Source of the DNA: a virus
IMG/VR virus record: IMGVR_UViG_3300033143_008746
Location: 1-47,906 of that record
Length of the DNA: 47,906 bases
Strand: one strand, 5' to 3'
The notes under the pieces were generated by a model, which ran no database searches, was not told the DNA's origin, and saw only the letters and a list, made by a program, of their open reading frames with translations. Both the position numbers and the translations under genes were made by a program. The stretch's first letter is position 1. The number at the start of each line of letters is the position of its first letter. Shown here one piece after another: positions 41,083-47,509 of this stretch.

Positions 41083-42957
41083 CTACCCTTTGCGATGCTC
41101 GATGAATTGTGCCAGCGAAGCCTGCACGCCCGCGGTCGCAACCTGCGACAGCCAGTAGGACTGTCTGTGCGCTTCCTGAAACCAAGCACCGAGCGCCTTG
41201 ACGCCCAGCTGCTGAACCACTGCCTTACCGTCCTCGCCCTCGTCAAGCGCCGCGGTAAGCTCCACCTCGGGGTGAGCCATCGCACCGTTCTGCAACGGCA
41301 AGCTCATCCCGACCTTCACACTCACGCTCGTGAGCTGCACGTCAGCCCTCCTGAGGTACCTCGGAAGCACGTCTCGAAACCGAAGGAGGCATTCTGCAGG
41401 AGCGACCCGACCATCAGCTACCCGATGACCCTCGTCTCGCGCAACCGACTCCCGCTCCTCCGAATGCTTGGAGAGGAACTTGTGGACCGTATCCTGAGGA
41501 TCCCAAACACGTACCGCCGTCTTCCCCGGGTACAGCCGCAGCACGCGCCCGATGCGCTGACGAACACGCTTACCCCGCTTGTAGCCTGCCGCCGTGATGA
41601 GATCGGTCAGGAAGGGTATGTTCTGCACCTCGTCGAAGATCCGGGAGCCGATGAGAACTGCGACCGCGCCCTCCTCAAATAGCTCCCGTACCCGCACCTC
41701 CGCCTCCGGATGCTTGTCCGCCTCAATGCGGACGAAACGACTCTCCGTGTGCCGAACGAGGTCAATGTAGGGTATCCACCGCTGCCCCCTCTTGACGCCG
41801 GGAGCGGTGTACTTGACCGGCCCAAAAGCGTCGAGCAGCTCGCGAGGAACGAAGAGCGCCCCGGACCCGTACGCACACACCGACAGGATGCCGTTCGCGA
41901 GCAGCATGTACTGCAGCGCCCGACCGTGATCGAGATGGTCGATGGTGACAAGGGGGCGTGCTCCAGCGTCCGCGAGGTTCGTCGCCAAGGTGACGATGCG
42001 CTCGTTGCGCTCCATGTTGCGGACGATGCCTTCCTTGTAGACCGTAGCCCAGTTCCAGCTCCGAACGTAGTTGTCCTCTCCGCCGGCCGGGAACCGAATG
42101 AACGAGCACGGCGTGAGATAGCCCATCTCCGTGAGCTTGCTCACCGAGAGCTTCACCAGCGTGCGGCCAGCGAGGCCCCGCACCACCATGTCTTCAGGAT
42201 CGTAGGGACCGCTGCCGGCGTTGAACGGTGTGCCGCTGAGCGCAATGCGGCGCGCAGCCCGGCAGTAGAGGATCACCTCCCGCCAAGCGTCTGCCGTCGC
42301 GTACCGGTGGACCTCGTCAACGAAGAGCAGCTCAATGTCTTCAAGCAGCTCCGTCACGATGCTGCGACCGCGCTTGAGCCCGTTCATAAGCCCCTGGACG
42401 GTCGCGATGACAATCTGCCGATCGGAGTCCGAGTAGCCCTCACCGTAGCGCCCGACAAGCTCACGACCGAAGACCCATGAGAACCGCCGGTACATGTCGC
42501 GAAGCGCCGCCGTGTCCGGGCACAGGAAGAGCGTGCGCGGCGTGCCCAGGGCTCTCGTGAGCGCCTTAGACACGAGGGTTTTCCCACCACCGGTAGCGAT
42601 CTCCACGACGCCCCTGCCGCCGACTATGCAAGCCTTGACCGCCTCGACCTGGTAGGGGCGAAGCGTGAGGTCAGAGCCGAGCAGGTCCGGCTTCCAGCCG
42701 TTGACCGCGGGCCACTCGGGGAAGTCCGTGCGGACCACCTCAACGCCGTCGGCGACGAGCTTCGGCTCCACCCAATCCGTCAGACCCGTGAGAAATTGTC
42801 CGCCCTTGAGGAAGTTGTAGAACCGCGGCTCATCCCCTCCGGCGCGAAACCGCGGGTTGGGCACCTGCCCCATGTGCTTGTGGATGGCGAAGCTCGCGTC
42901 TGCACCTGAAGCGAAGAACCCCGTCCATACCGGTCCATAGCGTAGCTCTACGCGCAT
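41083..42957 (-). CDS. SF2 DNA helicase (UvsW/RadD-like)
   Basis: 624 residues. Walker A is ATGGGKT (121-127), motif II is DEVH (214-217), motif III is LSGTPF, and motif VI is RVRQRIGRVLR. An N-terminal domain of about 95 residues precedes the Q-like TLRPYQVEAV. The C-terminal 110 residues are not recognised. T4 UvsW with this architecture drives branch migration and R-loop unwinding. TAGGA is five bases before the ATG. Confidence 0.88.
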   Translation of the reverse strand: MRVELRYGPVWTGFFASGADASFAIHKHMGQVPNPRFRAGGDEPRFYNFLKGGQFLTGLTDWVEPKLVADGVEVVRTDFPEWPAVNGWKPDLLGSDLTLRPYQVEAVKACIVGGRGVVEIATGGGKTLVSKALTRALGTPRTLFLCPDTAALRDMYRRFSWVFGRELVGRYGEGYSDSDRQIVIATVQGLMNGLKRGRSIVTELLEDIELLFVDEVHRYATADAWREVILYCRAARRIALSGTPFNAGSGPYDPEDMVVRGLAGRTLVKLSVSKLTEMGYLTPCSFIRFPAGGEDNYVRSWNWATVYKEGIVRNMERNERIVTLATNLADAGARPLVTIDHLDHGRALQYMLLANGILSVCAYGSGALFVPRELLDAFGPVKYTAPGVKRGQRWIPYIDLVRHTESRFVRIEADKHPEAEVRVRELFEEGAVAVLIGSRIFDEVQNIPFLTDLITAAGYKRGKRVRQRIGRVLRLYPGKTAVRVWDPQDTVHKFLSKHSEERESVARDEGHRVADGRVAPAECLLRFRDVLPRYLRRADVQLTSVSVKVGMSLPLQNGAMAHPEVELTAALDEGEDGKAVVQQLGVKALGAWFQEAHRQSYWLSQVATAGVQASLAQFIEHRKG

Positions 42958-42964
42958 GCCGATC

Positions 42965-43330
42965 CTACCGCTGCCGAAGGGCGTCCTTCAGCGTCTGGAG
43001 CGCCTCGCGGACGCCCTTCCGTCCGATATCGTTCGACGCCTCAAGCGCGGTCTGCAGCGGGCCGAGCAGCTTCTCGGGCTTCCGCTCGATCAGCGCGGTG
43101 TGAATGCTCAGCCCAAGGTGCATCGCGTGCCGCATGCAGTCGCTGCGGGTCGCCGGGGCCGCGATCTCCATCAGCCGGTTGCCTACGAAGCTCCTGAGCT
43201 TCACCTCCGCCAGCCGCTCGATCATATGCCCCGTGATGCGCACCTTCACCGGCACCCCAGGGCCTTCAGGCTCCCGTTGCTTAGCTCCCGCACCTTCACG
43301 CCTGCCGCCCCATCCCGTGTCACTTGTCAT
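42965..43330 (-). CDS. Hypothetical protein, 121 aa
   Basis: It starts at the ATG at 43330, with GGAGG nine bases upstream. The N-terminus TGWGGRREGAGAKQREP is a pattern common at the start of small phage DNA-associated proteins. The rest is helical and basic (RITGHMIERLAEVKLRSFVG). It overlaps the exported-protein gene by 11 bases and precedes the UvsW-like helicase. A regulatory or DNA-binding role would fit but is not shown. Confidence 0.6.
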   Translation of the reverse strand: MTSDTGWGGRREGAGAKQREPEGPGVPVKVRITGHMIERLAEVKLRSFVGNRLMEIAAPATRSDCMRHAMHLGLSIHTALIERKPEKLLGPLQTALEASNDIGRKGVREALQTLKDALRQR

Positions 43331-43634
43331 GTGTTTGAACCTCCTCACCTACAGGATACGATGAGAAGGACACAAAATCAACCTCTTCACTATCAAGAAA
43401 ACTCCCAGACCTCATACTCTCAACAATGAAGACTACAAACCTGAAGACGAAGCCACCTGAACGACCCGCGAGACGGACCTGGTAGCTCGTGAGCGTCTCG
43501 TCACGGACCCGACAGCAGGCGTCGCAATGGCAGTAGGGGCGGGAGAACAGACCGTACGCTGGGTCGTCCCCAGCCGTGGCGGGGAACGCCAGAAGCCATA
43601 ACCCAAGCAGGATGAGAGTGATCCAGTATCGCAC
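43320..43634 (-). CDS. Putative exported or membrane-anchored protein, 104 aa
   Basis: From the GTG at 43634 the product begins VRYWITLILLGLWLLAFPATA, a good signal peptide or anchor ending in an ATA-G site. A Cys-rich segment follows (YCHCDACCRV), then a second hydrophobic patch (GGFVFRFVVFIVE). The frame extends further upstream, but that part is out of keeping with the promoter at 43661-43689. GAGG lies upstream of the GTG. No family is recognised; a role at the envelope is possible. Confidence 0.55.
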   Translation of the reverse strand: MRYWITLILLGLWLLAFPATAGDDPAYGLFSRPYCHCDACCRVRDETLTSYQVRLAGRSGGFVFRFVVFIVESMRSGSFLDSEEVDFVSFSSYPVGEEVQTHDK

Positions 43635-43660
43635 GCTTTCGCCTCGCCACAACCGAGCCG

Positions 43661-43689
43661 AGTATACTCGTCGCCCTACCCCTCGTCTA
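43661..43689 (-). promoter_or_regulatory. Candidate sigma-70 promoter
   Basis: On the minus strand TAGACG (43689-43684), 17 bases, then TATACT (43666-43661). The -10 matches five of six and the -35 four of six. The -10 lies in a perfect palindrome CGAGTATACTCG, which may be an operator. The GTG of the exported protein is 27 bases downstream. Confidence 0.5.
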
Positions 43690-43825
43690 CCCGCTCTCGA
43701 ATGCTGGGCTGGACGGGCTTCCGGGGCTCCTGACGCGGGATCATGTCGGAACACGGGGCTGGAATCCGCCTCGGGAGTCTGAGCGGGGTACGCTTGTGCG
43801 GATGGTAGCCTCGCGGTGTCGTCAC
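43676..43825 (-). CDS. Possible small ORF, 49 aa
   Basis: A frame from the GTG at 43825 gives a Pro/Arg-rich protein ending SIRERVDEG. Its GTG lies only six bases after the second box of the bipartite element, with no ribosome site, so it would need leaderless translation. An internal ATG gives 22 residues. Codon evidence is too short to decide. Confidence 0.25.
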   Translation of the reverse strand: MTTPRGYHPHKRTPLRLPRRIPAPCSDMIPRQEPRKPVQPSIRERVDEG

Positions 43826-43831
43826 ATCTGT

Positions 43832-43860
43832 CTGATCGGCCAGAGAGCCAAATGCCCGCA
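43832..43860 (-). promoter_or_regulatory. Bipartite promoter-like element, copy 5
   Basis: On the minus strand TGCGG (43860-43856) and GGCCGATCAG (43841-43832) are 14 bases apart; this copy has C in the second box where the others have T. An A/T tract lies just upstream. It is at the edge of the AT-rich control region and points into the replication operon. Confidence 0.6.
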
Positions 43861-44202
43861 GTCGAAAATAATTTTTTCCTCCGCCGAGTTTTTGGCACGC
43901 CGCTCGCTAACAGCTTAAGCTTACTCAACTTGTACAAAAAGGTACATCCCGTATTGGTTTTCCATCTTGATGTTCTTCTTACTGTTCTGAACGAAGAGAA
44001 GAAGCTTCTTACGCGCGAGGAAAAATCCGACCGCCGCGCTAAGGGAATCTCCCAAGTGTGTAAGTTGAGTTTCCGTCAGGAGTTGCGGAGATTATCCGTC
44101 AGGTTGAGTAGGATTCACCCCACGTCGAAGGCGGAAGAGGGCAACCCGGCGCTCAGTTTATTGACATCGTTTTTCTGTACCAGTGAAAACCGGCCTCGTA
44201 AC

Positions 44203-44229
44203 CCCGGATATTGATGGGCCATATTCGGG
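44203..44229. repeat. Inverted repeat 1 in the control region
   Basis: CCCGGATAT (44203-44211) pairs with ATATTCGGG (44221-44229) over nine bases with one G-T pair, around a nine-base loop. No U-run follows on either strand. Confidence 0.5.
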
Positions 44230-44348
44230 TGTCAGAGATGGGGCGAAACAATCAGTTTCAAAGAAAATGATAGCAATAAACATTGGTAGCGTTAGCGGTG
44301 CTCATTCGTCTTTGCAAACCCTTCAGTGCTCAGTGTTTAGATGCTCGA

Positions 44349-44368
44349 TATAAAAATCCGATTTTATA
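44349..44368. repeat. Inverted repeat 2, AT-only arms
   Basis: TATAAAA (44349-44355) and TTTTATA (44362-44368) are perfect arms around ATCCGA. The AT-only stem could melt easily or bind a regulator. Confidence 0.5.
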
Positions 44369-44473
44369 GGGTGTTCATAGGATGCCCGAAAACAGCACAC
44401 AAGTCTTTGCTGCCTCTCAGCTTACATGTCCCCACAGGTCGACTCTACGGAGCTTTGCACACGTCCAGTGGTG

Positions 44474-44503
44474 TTCAAAAACGGGGTTTGTGGTGGTTAT
44501 AGA
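44474..44503 (+). promoter_or_regulatory. Weak candidate sigma-70 promoter for the regulator operon
   Basis: TTCAAA (44474-44479), 18 bases, then TATAGA (44498-44503). Each box matches four of six. The start would fall at the inverted repeat 44502-44533, about 60 bases before the regulator ATG. Confidence 0.3.
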
Positions 44504-44533
44504 TTCCCTCAACCACGGGGGTTGTAGCGAATC
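44502..44533 (+). repeat. Inverted repeat 3, two-part hairpin before the regulator gene
   Basis: GATTC (44502-44506) pairs with GAATC (44529-44533), and CAACC (44510-44514) with GGTTG (44520-44524), enclosing a five-base loop. It overlaps the end of the weak promoter and may be an operator or leader hairpin for the gene at 44572. Confidence 0.45.
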
Positions 44534-44571
44534 ATCGGTAGTCGTTTTGCCGTATACGAAAGTGTGAGAGC

Positions 44572-45003
44572 ATGGACGGAGACTCTATCAGGCTGATGCT
44601 CCGGTCGCTAAAGCTGAGCTACAAAGAGGTTGCGGCGCAGCTCGGAGTCAAACCTCAGAGGATGAGACGTTGGCTACGACTCGACGCGCTACCTCAGCAC
44701 GTTCGCGCGGTCTTCAAAGCGCTATCTGTCGCCTTCGTCGCTGACCATGTCCGCACTCGGGAGCTGGTCCACGAGCACGGCATCTTCGGCTTCCTCGCGG
44801 TGGGTGCGAAGCGAATGGTACAACGAGAGGAACCGAAGCTCGTCGTGGTAGACGAGCGGGGCAAGCTCGCAGAGCGCACAGCGGATGGAGGCTGGCTCGA
44901 CGGTTGGGTCGTCAGTAACCTCGGGCTCAGCGACGCCCTCGACGACGCGATCGACCACAAACACCAGAGAAAGCAGAGGTCCGCGAACGATGACCCCACC
45001 TGA
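44572..45003 (+). CDS. HTH transcription regulator, 143 aa
   Basis: The N-terminal 45 residues form a Cro/CI-type HTH: MLRSLKLSYKEVAAQLGVKP followed by QRMRRWLRLDALP. The rest is alpha/beta with an acidic patch and a Lys/Arg-rich end. It is the first gene of the only plus-strand operon and lies beside the control region, as repressors often do. It might bind the TCCACA-TGTGGA operators at 46550 and 47430, or the inverted repeats before its own gene; both are inference. The ATG has only a weak GAGAG upstream. Confidence 0.65.
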   Translation: MDGDSIRLMLRSLKLSYKEVAAQLGVKPQRMRRWLRLDALPQHVRAVFKALSVAFVADHVRTRELVHEHGIFGFLAVGAKRMVQREEPKLVVVDERGKLAERTADGGWLDGWVVSNLGLSDALDDAIDHKHQRKQRSANDDPT

Positions 45004-45550
45004 GCACGCACCGACCGCCGCCGAGTTCGTCAGGGTACACAAGCACCCGCCACGCGCCGGGAACCTCGTCGCTCATGAGGGGTGGCTCTACCGGTGGGGT
45101 GGCCGGGCCTTCGACCCCATCGTCCCGGCAGAAGGAGAGGAGGGAGTCGACACCGTCTCTCTGCAGCTCGCAGAGGGGATCGCGGTCCGGGGTCCGGTGA
45201 CGGAGATGCTGGTCGCCTTGGTTCGCTGCTCCTTCGGTCTCGACCCCGAGCAGGCTCGGGAGACGGTCGCGACGTTCTGCGAGGCGCTGCGCGAGGCGGG
45301 ATGGAAGGACGCGACTGGGGTAGGAGAGAACAGCGGCCCGGGGGTAGTCCACCTCACAACCCTCTCAGGGGGCCTCTCTTCGTACCAGGTGGACGACATC
45401 GCCCCTATCGTAGGCCAGCTGATGAGCGGCGCCCCACGACTGTTCTTCGAGACGGTGGACGAGCTTCTCGTGTCGCCCCTGATCGACGCCCACACCGTGG
45501 TAGAGTTGGAGCAGAGAAAACCGGAGGGAACAGAATGTCCACGTTCATAA
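44990..45550 (+). CDS. Hypothetical protein, 186 aa
   Basis: The ATG at 44990 (MTPPEHAPTAAEF) has AGAGG upstream and overlaps the regulator stop by 14 bases. The product is alpha/beta with GWLYRWGGRAFDPIVP near residue 32 and a helical segment (EQARETVATFCEALREAGWK). It is unrecognised and likely co-expressed with the regulator. Confidence 0.6.
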   Translation: MTPPEHAPTAAEFVRVHKHPPRAGNLVAHEGWLYRWGGRAFDPIVPAEGEEGVDTVSLQLAEGIAVRGPVTEMLVALVRCSFGLDPEQARETVATFCEALREAGWKDATGVGENSGPGVVHLTTLSGGLSSYQVDDIAPIVGQLMSGAPRLFFETVDELLVSPLIDAHTVVELEQRKPEGTECPRS

Positions 45551-45894
45551 AAGCTCAGCCTCACGTCACTTACAACGTCGAGATGGACATCCGGGCGGTG
45601 TATGCCGTGCATCGGGGTCTGACGTGGGCGTTGGAGAAGGGAAACTGGGCACCCGACGATCCGGTGCGCGAGGTCGCCGACGTCTTCGCTCGCATCGCCG
45701 AAGACAGCGTCGAGCGCAGCGAGTTTCTGAAGTCGAGCGCGACCTTCGAGGCTGCCCCGCCGTCGCTGCCGAAGGAGGTCGTGATCGAGCCTCCCCCGGT
45801 ACCGGACGACCACCCGCCGGCTCCCCCTGTACAAAGCGGCGAGGGCAACAGCATCACGCTGGCCCCCGATGAGATCGAGCCGGAAGACGATTAG
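45535..45894 (+). CDS. Hypothetical protein, 119 aa
   Basis: It starts at the ATG at 45535 with GGAGG seven bases upstream. Residues 1-65 look folded (MSTFIKAQPHVTYNVEMDIR, VREVADVFARIAEDSVER). Residues 75-119 are Pro-rich and then acidic (VIEPPPVPDDHPPAPPV, ending EIEPEDD), probably disordered. Its stop overlaps the stop of the converging minus-strand gene. No family is recognised. Confidence 0.6.
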   Translation: MSTFIKAQPHVTYNVEMDIRAVYAVHRGLTWALEKGNWAPDDPVREVADVFARIAEDSVERSEFLKSSATFEAAPPSLPKEVVIEPPPVPDDHPPAPPVQSGEGNSITLAPDEIEPEDD

Positions 45895-46112
45895 GAGAAC
45901 AGCGCCTCGATCTCCGCGCTCTCCGCGAGGCGCTTCCGCCCCGACTCGACCATCCTCGCGCCCGAGTGAGCGAGCCGCGCGATCAGCGCGAGCTGCCGGT
46001 CGTTGTTCGCCCGCGCCATGTTGAGCGCGGTCTGAAGGTCGTCAATACCGTCTTCGATGCTCCACCGGGGGCTTTGTTCCCGGAGCCTTCGGTCCAGCGG
46101 TAGTAGTTTCAT
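45891..46112 (-). CDS. Hypothetical protein, 73 aa
   Basis: The ATG at 46112 shares its A with the upstream TGA and has GAGG seven bases before it. The product is helical (DGIDDLQTALNMARANNDRQ), with a basic segment near the end. It converges on the plus-strand operon, and the two stop codons overlap. The last 40 bases contain a possible hairpin (45902-45933). Confidence 0.6.
   Translation of the reverse strand: MKLLPLDRRLREQSPRWSIEDGIDDLQTALNMARANNDRQLALIARLAHSGARMVESGRKRLAESAEIEALFS
45902..45933. terminator. Possible hairpin at convergent gene ends
   Basis: GCGCCTCG (45902-45909) and CGAGGCGC (45926-45933) form eight pairs around a 16-base loop, next to the convergent stops. No U-run is present, so termination would be weak. 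It is inside the coding end of the minus-strand gene. Confidence 0.3.
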
Positions 46113-46387
46113 CACCTCACCTCGTAGAGCTTATCGACCTCGGCGCGGTAGCGCTTCGCGTCCTCACGCTGCTCGTCAGCGGACGCCCGAAGGTCCGCGG
46201 CGCGCTCGTGATCCCCTTCTGCCTCCGCCTCGACGGCGAGCGCGTCAGCGACGGCTGCGCCCTGCTCGCTATCGTCAGCAGCGGCGGACAGTAGCGCGTC
46301 GTCTTCAGAGCGCTGATCTTCCGGCGACAACCCGAACAGCTGCGCTTCGTAGTCGTATCTCTTAGCTGCCGCTTCACCCCAATTCAT
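46112..46387 (-). CDS. Hypothetical acidic helical protein, 91 aa
   Basis: The product is rich in Ala, Glu and Asp (VADALAVEAEAEGDHERAAD LRA) and probably one or two long helices. The ATG overlaps the stop of the 48-residue gene upstream (ATGA). No family is recognised. It belongs to the cassette transcribed from 46550-46598. Confidence 0.6.
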   Translation of the reverse strand: MNWGEAAAKRYDYEAQLFGLSPEDQRSEDDALLSAAADDSEQGAAVADALAVEAEAEGDHERAADLRASADEQREDAKRYRAEVDKLYEVR

Positions 46388-46530
46388 ATCAGCGCCTTCT
46401 CCCGCCGCGCGTCGGCGTACAGGCCAGCTGCCCGCCTTGCGAGCTGTCCCGCCTTCCGGAACCCACCTGCCCGTGCTGCCCGAGTTGCCTCAGCCAACAC
46501 CGCGTCGGCCCTCTGCTCAGTCGTCGTCAT
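46384..46530 (-). CDS. Small protein, 48 aa
   Basis: A short frame starting MTTTEQRADAVLAEATRAAR and ending REKALI, helical and Ala/Arg-rich. It is the first gene after the promoter at 46550-46598, starting about 40 bases downstream, and its stop overlaps the next ATG as ATGA. The operon fit supports it. Confidence 0.65.
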   Translation of the reverse strand: MTTTEQRADAVLAEATRAARAGGFRKAGQLARRAAGLYADARREKALI

Positions 46531-46549
46531 TCTCGTGTCTCCGCGTCTC

Positions 46550-46598
46550 ACTCACTCGCTCCACAAGTATAGTACGATGTGGAGACCACGAAATCAAG
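46550..46598 (-). promoter_or_regulatory. Repeated 49-bp promoter/operator, copy 1
   Basis: On the minus strand TTGATT (46597-46592), exactly 17 bases, TACTAT (46574-46569). Arms TCCACA and TGTGGA flank the -10 box, separated by 12 bases, and look like an operator. The same 49 bases recur at 47430-47478 with one difference. It drives the genes down to 45891. Confidence 0.75.
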
Positions 46599-46628
46599 AG
46601 GAAAATCGACTCCCGCTTAGAACGGGAG
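46596..46628 (-). terminator. Intrinsic terminator of the 46617-46964 gene
   Basis: CTCCCG and CGGGAG (46628-46623 and 46615-46610 on the minus strand) pair around a seven-base loop that contains the stop codon. A T-rich run (ATTTTCCTCTT) follows. The next promoter begins directly after it. Confidence 0.6.
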
Positions 46629-46964
46629 GGGGTATTCGTCGATCGGAGGTCCGACCCACTGCGGCAGATCCGACGGGAAATCAACCTCGGGCGGCTCGGG
46701 GCAGTAGGGGTAATCACCGAAGCCGTAGTCGTCGCTCTTGGCGGGCTCCGGGCGCGGAAACAGCTCGTCGAACGTCGCTCCTGACCAGCTCACCTTGCCG
46801 ACACCGTCGAAGCTGACCGCGTAGTAGGAGCCCTGCTCGGGATGATCGCCGACCCACTTCCGGGCGAACTTGCTTGCGCCCTTCACAGTCTTGAACTTCC
46901 GCCGCTGACAGAAGCGGTCGATGCTTTCGTAGAGCACCGAGATGTCGCGCTTGCTCTTTGCCAT
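46617..46964 (-). CDS. Hypothetical protein, 115 aa
   Basis: The start is the ATG at 46964 (MAKSKRDISVLYES), with TAGGA upstream; the longer frame overlaps the neighbouring gene. Residues 1-75 look folded (basic helix, then SYYAVSFDGVGKVSWSGATF). The C-terminal 40 residues are rich in Pro, Asp and aromatic residues. The stop codon is inside the terminator loop. No family is recognised. Confidence 0.6.
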   Translation of the reverse strand: MAKSKRDISVLYESIDRFCQRRKFKTVKGASKFARKWVGDHPEQGSYYAVSFDGVGKVSWSGATFDELFPRPEPAKSDDYGFGDYPYCPEPPEVDFPSDLPQWVGPPIDEYPLPF

Positions 46965-46972
46965 GTCCGTTC

Positions 46973-47407
46973 CTACCCCTGGAAGGGCGAGCCAGCCGGC
47001 TTCACCCGAACTATCGGCTTCTCGGCCAGCTTCCCGCACTCCGGGCCGTACTTACCAACCGTCTCGACTTCCCAGTCCTCGTTCAGCGTCACCTTGCCCT
47101 CGCCGACGAAGTTGGCAACCTGGTAGGCGTCGAACTGGAGATGGTACGTGCCGCTCTGACCCTTGTCCCTGTTGGCTTCGTACCGGTTCCGGCCGAAGGC
47201 GCTGTTCCCGACAACCGACGGCAGCCGCACGAGGTACCAGTAGTTCGTACCGTGATCGGTCGATTTGACGATCGGGTAGCTGCCCGCCTTGACGGCGTGC
47301 TTCTTCCACCACGAGGCGGTCTCGTAGTGCTGTGTGTACTCCACGTCCTCAGCCAGATGGAAAGTGCCGACCGGCTTCGGCTCAGGCTTCTTGAACTCAG
47401 GCCACAT
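46973..47407 (-). CDS. Hypothetical protein, 144 aa
   Basis: It starts MWPEFKKPEPKPVGTFHLAE and is rich in Tyr, Trp and charged residues, with a likely beta-rich core (GTNYWYLVRLPSVVGNSAFG, TYHLQFDAYQVANFVGEGKV). It starts about 40 bases after the second copy of the 49-bp promoter, GGAG lying eight bases before the ATG. No family is recognised. Confidence 0.6.
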   Translation of the reverse strand: MWPEFKKPEPKPVGTFHLAEDVEYTQHYETASWWKKHAVKAGSYPIVKSTDHGTNYWYLVRLPSVVGNSAFGRNRYEANRDKGQSGTYHLQFDAYQVANFVGEGKVTLNEDWEVETVGKYGPECGKLAEKPIVRVKPAGSPFQG

Positions 47408-47429
47408 GGTGTCTTCTCCGCTTCGCTTG

Positions 47430-47478
47430 ACTCACTCGCTCCACAAGTATAGTACGATGTGGAGGCCACGAAATCAAG
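47430..47478 (-). promoter_or_regulatory. Repeated 49-bp promoter/operator, copy 2
   Basis: The same TTGATT (47477-47472), 17-base spacer and TACTAT (47454-47449) as copy 1, with the same TCCACA/TGTGGA arms and one base different (GGAGG for GGAGA). It drives the genes at 46973-47407 and 46617-46964. Confidence 0.75.
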
Positions 47479-47479
47479 T

Positions 47480-47509
47480 CTAAAATCGACGAAACCCGTC
47501 AATACGGGT
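47480..47509 (-). terminator. Intrinsic terminator of the 47499-47906 gene
   Basis: On the minus strand ACCCGT and ACGGGT form six pairs around a four-base loop that overlaps the stop codon, followed by TTCGTCGATTTTAG. As in copy 1, the promoter follows at once, giving a gene-terminator-promoter cassette. Confidence 0.6.

Larger units (their letters stand above)
43861..44571. other. AT-richer intergenic control region
   Basis: About 710 bases between the minus-strand replication operon and the plus-strand regulator operon. Composition is visibly less GC-rich than in the genes, and the open frames here lack the GC-rich third codon positions of the neighbours. It holds three inverted repeats (44203-44229, 44349-44368, 44502-44533) and a weak plus-strand promoter. 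The strand switch, composition and repeats suggest a regulatory switch region or replication origin; neither is proven. Confidence 0.5.

Noticed and set aside
43816-44214. Plus-strand open frame of 132 codons in the control region
   Set aside because: Third-position GC is low and no ribosome site is present, and it overlaps the bipartite element. The region is better explained as non-coding.
44382-44567. Plus-strand open frame of 61 codons before the regulator gene
   Set aside because: Codon use differs from the genes, and the frame contains the promoter and hairpin. It could be a leader peptide but nothing supports that.
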